A DNA stretch of 15,566 nucleotides from Spirogloea muscicola (GCA_009602725.1 WELB01000031.1:790610-806175); one strand, 5' to 3'; shown: positions 7,868 through 15,218, numbered from the stretch's first letter. The notes: generated from the letters alone by a model not told the origin. Made by a program: numbers and translations.

Positions 7868-7873
7868 CAAACT

Positions 7874-7920
7874 ATGGCCGCTCTTTATGGATTTAAAAGG
7901 TCCTCTTACATAAAGCTGGG
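7874..7920 (+). pseudogene. rps19: Start of mitochondrial rps19 pseudogene, truncated
   Basis: Begins with ATG six bases after the rpl2 stop, where rps19 lies in mitochondrial ribosomal clusters. If single-base indels are allowed, the bases following ATG match the conserved S19 start (M-A-R-S-x-W-x-K-G-P). The uninterrupted frame reads MAALYGF and is not S19-like. After about 45 bases the sequence changes to the LINE tail at 7921. The rest of rps19 is not found in the window. Assignment rests on position plus a very short match. Confidence 0.6.
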
Positions 7921-8110
7921 AAATCCGTGTATTTGAAACAAACGTGGGCCAAATGGCGAAGTACAAAGGCAAGCGCATCTAAAGATCTACATAACCTACA
8001 GCATATTGACCCGCTCAGTAACCACAGGTCAAAACATAAAGGTCACTAATTGATGCATGAGTACTGGATGCCAGAAACGAAGCCCTTCTGCCACCAACTA
8101 GAGCTCGCCC
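7921..8110 (-). repeat. LINE-like 3' end with tail type 2 (copy H) abutting the NUMT
   Basis: Minus strand. Repeats 5158-5349 along its length: the C-terminus THASISDLYVLTCGY, TGA, then the tail ending GTTTCAAATACACGGATTTC. The 3' terminus of this minus-oriented copy is fused directly to the rps19 relic, so it marks the left edge of the sequence that interrupts the mitochondrial cluster. The upstream boundary (8110 and beyond) is unclear. Confidence 0.7.
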
Positions 8111-8401
8111 AGCTTTCTGGTGCGAGGCACCAGCCTGAGCACGCTGCAAACAGGCCGAAAGTCGTCGTCGCAAGAGCGACAGATATGCAGCTGTGTCATG
8201 CGCGAGGGCGTATATGCGAGATGGCGTCGATTGGCTGATATAGAGACAAATGCTGACGTATACAAGCTATGTAATACACAAACCAAACAAGAAAGTGGTT
8301 GCGTTGGCCAGGCCGACAAGAAGGTAGTCTGTCAGGAGGCCAGCGTCGCCAATCGTTCTATCTCACGCAATGTCAACAAGGAAAATTGGACGTCCAAAAT
8401 T
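8111..8401. other. Unassigned spacer between LINE tail and gag relic
   Basis: Short ORFs only. It could be the 5' part of the LINE copy at 7921-8110 or the 5' leader/LTR remnant of the gag-bearing element, but I found no LTR-like direct repeat of it elsewhere in the window and no primer-binding site I could defend. Confidence 0.25.
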
Positions 8402-9788
8402 TGAACCTGTGATTTTGATAACTTTGTTGCAGAACTCTGTGAGCTGGATGTACAGGGTTTTGTTGTTAGAAGAGAACAGAAAATGACTCAATTTGCCAAA
8501 CAATTTACTGGTGCTGCTGGTACTGTGTACAGAAGGGCAAAACAAGAAGTGTTGGAACTTAGAACACCTCTACCCTTGTCGGCTACGCCAGCAGAGATTG
8601 CGGCAGGTCCTAATTTAATCAAGGATCCTGTTGAAGAGATGATAAACCGTATGTCTACACAGTTTCCAGAGAATGTCATGCACTACAAGCAAGAGCTATA
8701 CAAATTCAGACGTCTTGAAGCTGAAACTGTGACCGCATGCTATCATGGGTACACCACTCTTATAGAAAAGTCACGGACAAGCATCAGTTCGCAAGACCTA
8801 GCAAATCTATTCCTTCGGGTTGTTTCTGGCAAAGCCACGCATATTGTACTGAACTTATTGTTGATGCAGGCGCGGCAACTCCACAAACCTCACTTTGACC
8901 TGTCCGACGTTTTCCAGATCATGCTTAAAAAGGAGTCTGCAGACTTTGCGCTCAAAAATTTCGATGATCGTTTCTCAGGTGCGTCGGCTTCTGACAAGGA
9001 CAGGAAGGACAATAAAAAAACTCCCGTCAAGAAATCTCTATCAAGTAACACCACAGCTCATGTTGCGTTACCTGATATGTCTCAGACAATGACTCAAGCT
9101 TCTAAGCAGTATCAACCACGTCCTACTATCACTTGTCATAATTGCGGTGAGACTGGTCATGTTAAGATGAACCGTGCTGCGTTACACCAGACTGCAGGAG
9201 CGATGGGTGGTTTTTGTGGAAGGTTGGGTCATAGTGATGCACAATGCTGGAAAAAGGATCCTGAGAAACTTCCTGCTCAGTTCCGTGTTAAGAATGGGAG
9301 CGGACGGGGTCCTTCCAAAGATTACGCCATTCATACTTACAGATCCAATGTGAATAGATTGGAAAAGCATGTTGAACAGCTGACCAAAACAATTGGCTAT
9401 TTGTGAAGCTGAAGCTGAGACTCGGGCTAACTTGACTGCAGCTGCAGTGATTCAAGCAGCTCAGGACGATGTTGAAGAAGACCTCGCTGGGCTTTCACAC
9501 GAGTATGAATACTCCCATCTTGCTTTCATCGCTGCCACTGCCCCCGAACCAACTGTTGTCAGCAGAAATGCCCTCAAGAGAGGCGAGACTGACCTGCAAC
9601 ATGCAGCACGTGCAGGAAATGCACGTTACCCTGCGAGCTTCAAAGTCAAGGACATTACACTGGCTAATAAGTCTCGTCTGACGAAAGCTAGAATAGCTTC
9701 AGATGATATGGTTCGCACTGATTGTTGGTTGTCCAAGGATGTACTGACGAAGCTGCATAGAACACCTGTGCTGAGCTTACGTGATTAA
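8402..9788 (+). pseudogene. Retroelement Gag relic with zinc knuckles
   Basis: Nucleocapsid/capsid-type protein. The frame is open from 8405, upstream of the first ATG at 8483 (AELCELDVQGFVVRREQK precedes MTQFAKQF). A helical capsid-like region (about residues 50-160 from the ATG) contains YHGYTTLIEKSR and LANLFLRVVSG. A basic linker follows, then the knuckle CHNCGETGHVKMN, in which the fourth zinc ligand is arginine (CGT, 9173-9175) instead of cysteine. A second module, FCGRLGHSDAQC, has lost its first cysteine. Near 9390 a one-base shift ends the frame (stop after TKTIGYL). The next frame continues with AICEAEAETRANLTAAAVIQ, a coiled-coil-like stretch, to a stop at 9788. Both knuckles are damaged, so RNA binding would be lost. 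Confidence 0.75.
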
Positions 9789-9929
9789 GGTTGGACACAG
9801 GAGAGATTGTGTGCCATACTACTGAATAGCCCTGGTACTGACAATTCTCATACGCTGCAAGTTGCAGCCGTTCCAACCATGACTTCTGCTAAGCCGAATG
9901 CAGATCTATCTTGTGTTGGTTCTGTTCCA

Positions 9930-10480
9930 TTCAGATCAGCGGAAGAGCGGCAGAAGAAATTCTCTTCGCCACTTTCCTCGACAACACTAAGGGCATTCTC
10001 ACCGTTGAAGGTACCACACCACCTTCAGTGCTCATCGATACAGGTGCCCAACCGGTATTCCTGGGTCGCGGCATGATGAATGAATTGATGAATTGCATCT
10101 GCAGGCTGGAGATATTGTTCGCAGCAACATAGAAATCAAGACTGCAGCCGGTGGAACTGATAGCATCATTGATGTTACCAGGAAACCTCTTTGCATCACC
10201 CTGTTTGCTGATATACCTCAGAAGAAAACGTCATTGTCTGTTATTTGCATGATCACAAAAGCAGACACATATGTTGTTTGTTAGGAACCAAGTTCCTAGC
10301 TCCGCTAGGATTTGGTATGGATTTTACTCAGAGAGTGCTTGGTATAGGCCAGACTGGAAGAAATCTGGTACTGACACAGTGTCGTTACCTCTTCTTAAGA
10401 ACCAGTCACACGCGGGACTGCAAGCCAATGCTGGGCAAAGCGGATTCTGATGAGCCAGCACTATCTGATCATATTCCCTT
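9930..10480 (+). pseudogene. Retropepsin-like aspartic protease relic
   Basis: Processing protease of the element. RAAEEILFATFLDNTKGILT leads into VLIDTGAQPVFLG, with the catalytic DTGA motif (aspartate codon 10037-10039). After a frameshift near 10085 comes GDIVRSNIEIKTAAGGTDSI (the flap region is expected about here), then PLCITLF and a hydrophobic LSVICMITKA. Another shift gives LLGTKFLAPLGFGMDFT, equivalent to the second conserved (I/L)(L/I)G motif. The domain closes with WYRPDWKKSG in a further frame. One catalytic aspartate per monomer is typical of dimeric retropepsins. At least three frameshifts and a TAG at about 10282 disable it. Confidence 0.7.
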
Positions 10481-10632
10481 ATCACCTCCTGTTACAGGCT
10501 AAGGGAAAGGGGAGGCACCAGTAGTCATTCACCGGAAGAGGGGTTCTCCAGAAAATATCCCAGATTACAACCGTGGACCTTCTGTTTTGCGCAAGTGCTT
10601 GAAGACAGATCGCAGGTGAAGCTTTTGAGGCC

Positions 10633-11617
10633 ATGCTTGTGGAAGAGAACTATAGACAGTACCTGGCAATGTTGCCAGATTGGAGCCGCACGGCGTCTCT
10701 GCTGATGAAGGAGGCCTGGTCCTCTAAGGTTTTTGAAACCAGTTTGTATGATCCTGGGACGAATGCCGGACCAGCACAGGATTAACGATTTTATGAAGGG
10801 GTCATTCCTTTTGATATCCCCGAGGAGGGTCTTATTGTGCTGGAGTTATTTGCAGACGCTGTGACAGGTCTCGCAGGTCTCCTCAGCAGCCGATACAAGA
10901 TTGCCACATACATATACGTCGAAAATGATCCGGAGGCTCGTGAGGCGGCTGCCCACCACATCCGTATCTTGAAGGAGAGGTACTCGCATCTCCTGTCAGC
11001 TGCAACATTCGAGAGCTGGGATACGACGTTGCCTGGCGACATCAAGGACATCAAGCCAGACTACCTCAGCCGGCTTCAAGAGATCGACCTCGTCATTGCA
11101 GGCTTCCCTTGTGAAGGCTTTAGCAATGCAGGGTCAAGTCAAGGTTTTGATCATTCCAAATCTGCATTGTTTTTAACCATGATCAAGATTCTGCTGCATG
11201 TTCGTAGTAGGCAGAAACGATACATGGGTATATTTTGGAGAATGTAGAACTTGCCAATGACAAGAGGCAGGTCATGTATGACTTTCGCAGGGTGTTCCAT
11301 ATTTTGGGCCCTTGCGTAACACTTGATGCTGCTAGGGTAGGTTCCCTAGCTGATAGAACCCGCCTACTCTGGACAAACTTGGCACCCGCAGTTCTTCTCC
11401 AGGCCTGCATAGACGGACAACACCCACCAAACGATACACGAGTTGATCTGATCCTTGACGTTTGGCGGAAGACTCCAGCGGTTCCACGATTTGTTACAGA
11501 TCACCCATTTAACAAGGCTGGTCATCATCGGCGCACCCTGCCGACCTTTGTAGCCACTGACAAGTCTGCAGCTTTTCGAGTTTCCGACCGAGGAGCTCTT
11601 GGGCAAGATATGGTTTC
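10633..11617 (+). pseudogene. Cytosine-5 DNA methyltransferase captured by a retroelement, truncated
   Basis: DNA (cytosine-5) methyltransferase; would transfer a methyl group from S-adenosylmethionine to DNA cytosine. The frame starts in a linker (MLVEENYRQYLAMLPDW, 10633), meets TAA at 10783-10785 and runs on. Motif I-like AdoMet site: VLELFADAVTGLAGLL; acidic ribose-contact candidate: YIYVENDPEAR. Motif IV: IDLVIAGFPCEGFSNAGS, catalytic cysteine codon 11110-11112. A one-base shift near 11225 leads to motif VI, ENVELANDKRQ. Motif VIII-like: TLDAARVGSLADRTRLLWTN. A recognition-region remnant has LPTFVATDKSAAFRV. It breaks at 11617, before motifs IX-X. Position directly after gag and protease in the same orientation supports capture by the element. 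Retroelement-borne enzymes of this type are known in a few algae and protists. Confidence 0.8.
11254..11433 (+). repeat. Left arm of inverted duplication (methyltransferase segment)
   Basis: Covers the stretch after motif VI through the motif VIII-like block and ends at HPP. It pairs with the reverse complement of 11618-11796 with two substitutions (T/A at about 11395, C/A at about 11427) and a one-base difference in a T run near 11303, about 98 percent identity by eye. A weaker match of some 14 bases continues outward to 11240. Confidence 0.9.
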
Positions 11618-11796
11618 CGTTTGTTGGGTGTTGTCCGTCTATGCAGGCCTGGAGAAGATCTGCGGGTGCCAAGTTTGTCCAGAGTAGGCGGGTTCTATCA
11701 GCTAGGGAACCTACCCTAGCAGCATCAAGTGTTACGCAAGGGCCCAAATATGGAACACCCTGCGAAAGTCATACATGACCTGCCTCTTGTCATTGG
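11618..11796 (-). repeat. Right arm of inverted duplication (methyltransferase segment)
   Basis: The reverse complement encodes the same GPCVTLDAARVGSLADRTRL block on the minus strand as the left arm encodes on plus. The methyltransferase frame on plus stops making sense exactly at 11617/11618, so this arm is an inverted copy added at the break point. The spacer between arms is 184 bp of plus-strand methyltransferase sequence. A transcript through both arms could fold into a hairpin of about 180 bp. Confidence 0.9.
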
Positions 11797-11924
11797 AAGG
11801 TTCTACATTCCAAACACTCTGTTTAAGCAATTTCTGCTCCAATTGTTCGTCCTGAACAAATTACACGAACTCCCTAATATGTTGACACTTGTATTGGGGG
11901 GAAAAGGAACCGACAAATCTGACG
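11797..11924. other. Unassigned junction sequence between inverted repeat and rps3 relic
   Basis: Bases 11797-11810 continue the inverted repeat weakly. Beyond that I see no homology I trust. A plus-strand frame reads LTLVLGGKGTDKSD near 11885-11925, which could be a remnant of the S3 KH-type loop, but the match is short. Confidence 0.25.
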
Positions 11925-11997
11925 GATTTTTTTGTTGTTCTAGCTTAACAGCAATATCTTGAGCAATTAATACATGCACCTCGATTAGAGAATTCAT
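11925..11997 (-). pseudogene. rps3: Inverted fragment of mitochondrial rps3
   Basis: The minus strand reads SLIEVHVLIAQDIAVKLEQQ. This resembles the S3 segment that precedes the C-terminal domain (pattern IxEV...LxAQxIAxxLEx). The downstream part of rps3 begins on the opposite strand at about 12003, so a local inversion of roughly 70 bp is implied at the right edge of the interrupting element. The call rests on about 20 residues. Confidence 0.4.
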
Positions 11998-12002
11998 TTG
12001 TA

Positions 12003-12251
12003 ATGGACAAAGAGAAGCTCATGTGTATGTATTGCTTGAAAGTAAAAGGTTGCATTTTTGATAAGTTCAATGTTTTTCTCCCTTCGAGGGCGAGGGAAGA
12101 AATGGTTGATAATAGTAAATTCAAGAAATGTGAAAAGACATCCTTGCAAGTATTTCAAATTTCATTGACTATGCGCAAGCTAAAAGCTTTTACTCCCTAT
12201 GGAATCCTAGGAATTTAGGTATGGGTCTCTTACGTACAAAAAGCAGAAAAA
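12003..12251 (+). pseudogene. rps3: Mitochondrial ribosomal protein S3 (rps3) C-terminal pseudogene
   Basis: Small-subunit protein S3, C-terminal domain. VQCFSPFEGEE matches the conserved IxVxCSGRLxGAE motif. KFKKCEKTSLQVFQ corresponds to RTExxKxGxxSLxxF. FIDYAQAK and, after an indel, TPYGILGI-VWVSY is the standard S3 ending (YGILGVKVWV), with a TAG in place of the lysine before VW. Several stops and indels. rpl16 follows immediately, as in the ancestral mitochondrial order. The N-terminal part is missing on this side. Confidence 0.8.
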
Positions 12252-12254
12252 TCT

Positions 12255-12565
12255 AACTGTGATCTATCCAAAACGTACAAATCTCGTAAATATCAAAAAG
12301 GTTCGGTATACTCTGGTCCTACTTTTGCTCAGTGACCATTTGGAAAATATGGTTTAAAAAATTGTTTGGCTTATATCGTATCAAATTATTGAGGCAACAC
12401 GTCGTGCAATGAATAGAAAGTTCTGAAGAAGTGGAAAGATATGGGTACGACTTTTTGCTGATGTTCCAATTACTAGTAAGCCTACGGAAGTGAGAATGGG
12501 CAAAGGAAAAGGAAATCCTACTGGCTGGATTGCTCAAATATCAGGACAAATTTTTCTAAAATGAA
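12255..12565 (+). pseudogene. rpl16: Mitochondrial ribosomal protein L16 (rpl16) pseudogene
   Basis: Large-subunit protein L16, close to full length (about 100 codons present). YPKRT starts it, the frame shifts by one base, then SRKYQKGSVYSGPTFAQ, a TGA, PFGKYGLK, a degraded helix (remnant of EAxRRAMNRKF), SGKIW, and after further shifts FADVPIT and [20 protein letters not shown], which is the highly conserved L16 core. The last recognisable bases are near 12565. TGA twice stands where a sense codon is expected. Because one of these replaces an arginine, C-to-T decay is a better explanation than a TGA=Trp code. Confidence 0.85.
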
Positions 12566-12900
12566 TTGAATCCGCTCCCCTCCACGTGCAAACGGGCCGG
12601 AGCATATGGGCCGCCAAAGACGCCGCGTCTGAACTACGCTCGCCGCATTCACACTGCTTTACGCCACTGAGGCAGGGTGGGTGGAGGCCGAGGAGGTGGT
12701 GAACAGCCCCTATCCTCAATGGGCGAGCCCTTGCTCGTGAACAGCCGTGCGGAAGGCGTCGTCGGGCATTCTGAGCGCGCAGTACATAGGCAAGGCGGAG
12801 AGCTGTAGAGCTCTTCAACGCCTGGAGCGTCTGCCAGATGCCAGCCTCCCAGGCCTCAGATACTTGTGGTCGCAGCAGCAGCTGCTGACAGACAGGTGCG
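12566..12900 (-). pseudogene. LINE-like retrotransposon relic, zinc-module region (copy F)
   Basis: Minus strand. ALRMPDDAFRTAVH is followed by a short insertion, then HHLLGLHPPCLSGVKQCECG and SLAAHMLRP, then (shifted) a TWRGADSI end at the NUMT junction. This parallels LTMPDEVFRTAVHRLLGL, PPCLVGVTQCACG and ELAALMLRCAHGG of copy E. Upstream, a block reading LADAPGVEEL may be the segment linking the reverse transcriptase to this module. It is not the missing part of copy E, because the two overlap in content. Confidence 0.55.
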
Positions 12901-13019
12901 CTTGCAGCGCTGACCGCCTAAGCAGCATGCGAGGTGTGTAGGCCAGGAAGGACTCGCTAGACATGGCGCGCAGTGGCCGGGCGGCACGATGGTGGCAGTG
13001 TTCTGTTTAAGATGTGAGG

Positions 13020-13866
13020 GTTTAGAGAGTAGTGGCTCTCCCGATGCCCCTCTTCTCTATGAGCGAGCACTTTCTTTCCCAATGGGGGCAAGGCCTGTGA
13101 AAAGCCAGCCCGAATTGACAAATTCGAAGGGGCAAATGATGGAGGGGCCTAAGTATGAAAGCGCGGCCAATTGACTGGTGGCTGTGAGGGGCCAGCCGAA
13201 AGGAATCAACAAGGTCTGAAGGAGCCGGATGGCGCAAAAAGTAAGGTACTAAGGGCTAAGACGGCAGCAAGGAGACTAAAGCGCTATGTCAGAATGGGTG
13301 TAGGATGGACAAATCAGTAGCTACAAGTGAGCAGCCTCAAATCTGACAGACTAGCTGCCGGAAACGTTCCTCTGACGAAAGCATGCAGCGAGAGCACGGC
13401 CAGCACGCAGATGCAAGGCGTGGGCCATGGACCGCTGGAGGGACATTGAAAGACGCATGCGGTAAACCTGGGCTCACGAGCCAGCGGCGTTGAAGTCAGC
13501 CGGCTTATCTCGCCTGCGGGACACAGCACGTCGCGCAAGCCTGGCTAGCAGGGTCAGCCACTTGGATGCACATCACGGCCAGGGGTACGAAGTCGTCCCC
13601 AGCCGGGTGGTCAGCGTGTTTGGCCGCCTTGCTGTGAGCGGCCTTGGCCGCAGCATGGCCAGCTCGCGAGGCAGAGAGCTCCGGATAGGATCGGTGCACC
13701 ACATCGGTGGTGACCACGTCTGCAATGATGCGCGCGCCGCCGTCCAGCGTCGAGCCACCAAGTCGAACCGGTGTGTGTGTGGTCCGTCGGCCTTATGGAG
13801 AATTGGCATTGTGGAAGTGTCCTCCATCGTCACCGTGTAGCCGGCTTCCACAAATATGCCAAGCAA
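13020..13866 (-). pseudogene. LINE-like retrotransposon relic with type-3 tail (copy D)
   Basis: Longest copy of the C-terminal region. Minus strand from 13866: FVEAGYTVTMEDTSTMPIL, THRFDLVAR, then after a shift ADVVTTDVVHRSYPELSASR, AGHAAAKAAHSKAAKHADHP and AGDDFVPLAV, then FNAAGS-stop-AQVYRMRLSMSLQRSMAHAL, HLRAGRALAA and a final SLSDLRLLTCSY with the stop at 13316-13314. The tail (13313 to about 13020) carries GACCTTGTTGATTCCTTTCG, GGCTGGCCCCTCACAGCC and GGCCGCGCTTTC, as in the tails at 4735-4800 and 5874-6010. Frameshifts and stops are present. The DxxV ... DxxG-type acidic residues of a possible nuclease fold are visible (ADVV; AIDVHG in sister copies). Confidence 0.65.
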
Positions 13867-13937
13867 ACTCCTTCAGAAGAAGAACGACACTTCTAGGAAG
13901 GGCGGTACACTGAAAACAAAGAAAGCAATTGCTTTCC

Positions 13938-14105
13938 CGTAGAGAAGAGGGCCTGGCAAAGCCAGCCCAAAAAGAATGAACAAAACTCAAAGCCAAAAAA
14001 GGAAAAGATGCCGGAAAAGGACTACACTACAGTGCAAAAGACAATGCAGAGGGAAAGTCGGATGGATGCTCCTATCCACGAGTGAGCAACAGCAAATCAG
14101 AATAA
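13938..14105 (-). repeat. LINE-like 3' end with type-1 tail (copy G)
   Basis: Minus strand. SDLLLLTRG with TAG in place of the final tyrosine codon, then a tail that matches 5355-5478 closely (TGTAGTGTAGTCC, GGCTTTG, CATTCTTTTTGGGCTGGC, TTTGCCAGGCCCTCTTCTCT). It keeps the stem-loop core, with one mismatch in the stem. Upstream coding sequence is short or lost. Confidence 0.65.
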
Positions 14106-14199
14106 CTCGAAGCAGGAAAAGCGAACACCCGGAACACCCGGAATCTGAACTGAACCCGTATATGCCGGGCACGTGCCGGTCGCGGACTCCGGGATCCCG

Positions 14200-14323
14200 C
14201 TGGGTGGGCGGGCGGGCAGCACTAGGTGCCGCCGCTGGCGCCGCCGGACCATGTAGTGGATCCCACGCAAACCACCTCGCTGGCGACGGATTTGTCGCTG
14301 CAATCGACGTCTACGGGGCATAA
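14200..14323 (+). pseudogene. LINE-like retrotransposon fragment, plus strand (copy L)
   Basis: The plus frame reads ALGAAAGAAGPCSG, then SHANHLAGDGFVAAIDVYGA and a TAA at 14321-14323. This aligns with AGHAAAKAAHSKAA and KHADHPAGDDFVPLAV of copy D and ADHPGGDAFAAPAIDVHGA of copy C. It lies head to head with copy G, in the opposite orientation, so the two are separate insertions or an inverted rearrangement. Confidence 0.55.
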
Positions 14324-14872
14324 GCACATGCTTAGGAAAGAGTTTGTATAGGGTTTGTGTGTCCACTTAAGAAAGACACATCCATATTATTCAACTTCAT
14401 CGAACGAATTTAGCCGATGTAGTTGCCGGTTTGTAGATTATTGTTCACAGAGCGACGGAGCACCCTAGGCTCTAGGCCACGTCCTGTGGAAGAATCTAGC
14501 GCCATCGCTCTGGCAGGCAGCTCCTCAGTGTGGTGGCAGTTGCCGAGGTCTTGCAGACAAGGCTGACTTTAGCTCCAACGGAAGGCGTGTCGGGCCTCGT
14601 CAAGAGGCAACAAGTTCAGCTGAGTCAGCCGTCAAATTCGATGGGCCCACAGTCTGGATGCAAAGGGCAGCCTTGGTCGTAATCGATGGGCACTAGCTGC
14701 CCAGCGCATGCCCACACAGTGAAAGCTCAGGGTGCGGGGATGCCAACACTACTGAGCGAATATGTGAGCGCGAGCTAGTGCGAGCTAGCAGAAGGAGGCG
14801 AGTGTTTGCAGCAGCGTCAAAGACCCCGCCCGCATTCCAGAGGCAAGCAGGGAGGTTGGCAGGGATTCTCAC
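14324..14872. other. No gene recognised; probably intronic or intergenic
   Basis: If the splice donor at 14872-14871 (minus) is real, this stretch is the first intron of that gene. I see short ORFs only, no acceptor that I can pair with confidence, and no repeat shared with the rest of the window. Confidence 0.25.
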
Positions 14873-15016
14873 GGAGTTGCGGCCGTGCCCGACCCGTCGA
14901 CGTCGCAGACGACGGAGCCCTTGACGGTGGCATAGGTGGCCTGGGCTGCGGGGCCGGCAGCCGCCGCCAGGACCAGCAGCAGGAAGCGGCACCGCGCCCG
15001 CCATCCTCGCCATCAT
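14873..15016 (-). CDS. Candidate first exon of a secreted protein, with a frameshift near the start
   Basis: Minus strand. Tandem ATGs at 15016 and 15013. One frame downstream reads WRARCRFLLLVLAAAAGP, then AAQATYATVKGSVVCDVDGS and GTAAT: basic residues, a hydrophobic core, small residues before a likely signal peptidase site (near PAAQA), then a mature-like sequence with almost exclusive C/G third positions. The frame ends in CC^GTGAGA, a good splice donor at 14872-14871. The ATGs lie one base out of that frame (after ATG GCG AGG), so either one base was inserted near 15004, or the assembly has an error, or this is a pseudogene. Gene identity unknown. TVKGSVVCD is reminiscent of extracellular beta-sandwich domains, but that is weak. 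Confidence 0.4.
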
Positions 15017-15218
15017 GGCCGGGCGGACCCCAGCGGCGCGGGCTCTTCGGGGAGCCGCCGGCGGGCGGGGAGCAGCGTGGGGGCCGGGCCTGCGGGAAGT
15101 GTGAGCTGGGAGAAGTCGGGGAACGGCGGGCCCGGGCTTCACAGTACAGTACCTCGGGAGGCTTGACCCTTGCACCCCACTCCTCGAAATAGCCAGGTGG
15201 CCAGGCATGGGAAGGGGG
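15017..15218 (-). promoter_or_regulatory. Putative upstream region of the secreted-protein exon
   Basis: GC-rich sequence upstream (minus strand) of the candidate exon. No TATA box at a sensible distance was seen. The LINE tail at 15219 lies about 200 bp upstream of the ATG, so an element inserted next to or within the promoter. Regulatory role is inferred from position only. Confidence 0.25.

Larger units (their letters stand above)
6431..7920. other. NUMT, left part (nuclear mitochondrial DNA)
   Basis: AT-rich block carrying trnR, trnI, trnG, atp6 (minus), rpl2 and the start of rps19 between GC-richer LINE relics. Bases 6613-6671 hold no gene I can name. It is a mosaic of at least two mitochondrial fragments, since atp6 and rpl2 are both truncated where they meet. 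The left edge is near 6431-6465, where LINE copy E stops. Confidence 0.85.
8402..11617 (+). mobile_element. Retroelement relic: gag - protease - cytosine methyltransferase
   Basis: A plus-strand element whose reading frames follow each other with only frameshifts and stops between them: gag with a CCHC-type zinc knuckle (8405-9788), retropepsin-like protease (about 9930-10480), a linker ORF (from 10633) and a cytosine-5 DNA methyltransferase (10786-11617). No reverse transcriptase, RNase H, integrase or LTR is visible. It is either a truncated copy of a larger element or a non-autonomous derivative. Codon use is moderate in GC and unlike the GC3-biased exon candidates. The element lies between two parts of the NUMT. 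Confidence 0.75.
11925..12565. other. NUMT, right part
   Basis: AT-rich rps3-rpl16 block. Orientation and order continue those of rpl2-rps19 at 7197-7920, which is the expected mitochondrial cluster order, so both parts probably arrived as one insertion. The right boundary near 12565 abuts LINE copy F exactly where that copy is cut off after its zinc module. Confidence 0.75.

Noticed and set aside
11364-11747. 127-codon minus-strand ORF with methyltransferase motifs
   Set aside because: It is the mirror of the plus-strand relic created by the inverted duplication. Its middle part, read from the spacer, has no methyltransferase sequence, so it is not a second gene.
8402-11800. Long terminal repeats around the gag-methyltransferase element
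   Set aside because: I compared the flanks (8111-8401 and 11797-11924) by eye and found no direct repeat and no TG...CA ends that I could defend.
7197-12565. Plastid origin of the rpl2, rps19, rps3 and rpl16 relics
   Set aside because: They are joined to a mitochondrial-type atp6 (IRLFANMMAGHS, ILQAYVFTILICI) and trnR(ACG), and the L2 end ([13 protein letters not shown]) is of mitochondrial style.
12255-12565. TGA read as tryptophan in the mitochondrial relics
   Set aside because: One in-frame TGA in rpl16 replaces a position expected to be arginine, and TAA and TAG stops also occur, so decay explains them better than a variant code.
13490-13840. 116-codon plus-strand ORF
   Set aside because: Lies antisense to LINE copy D, whose minus-strand blocks match three other copies. 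It is a shadow frame.
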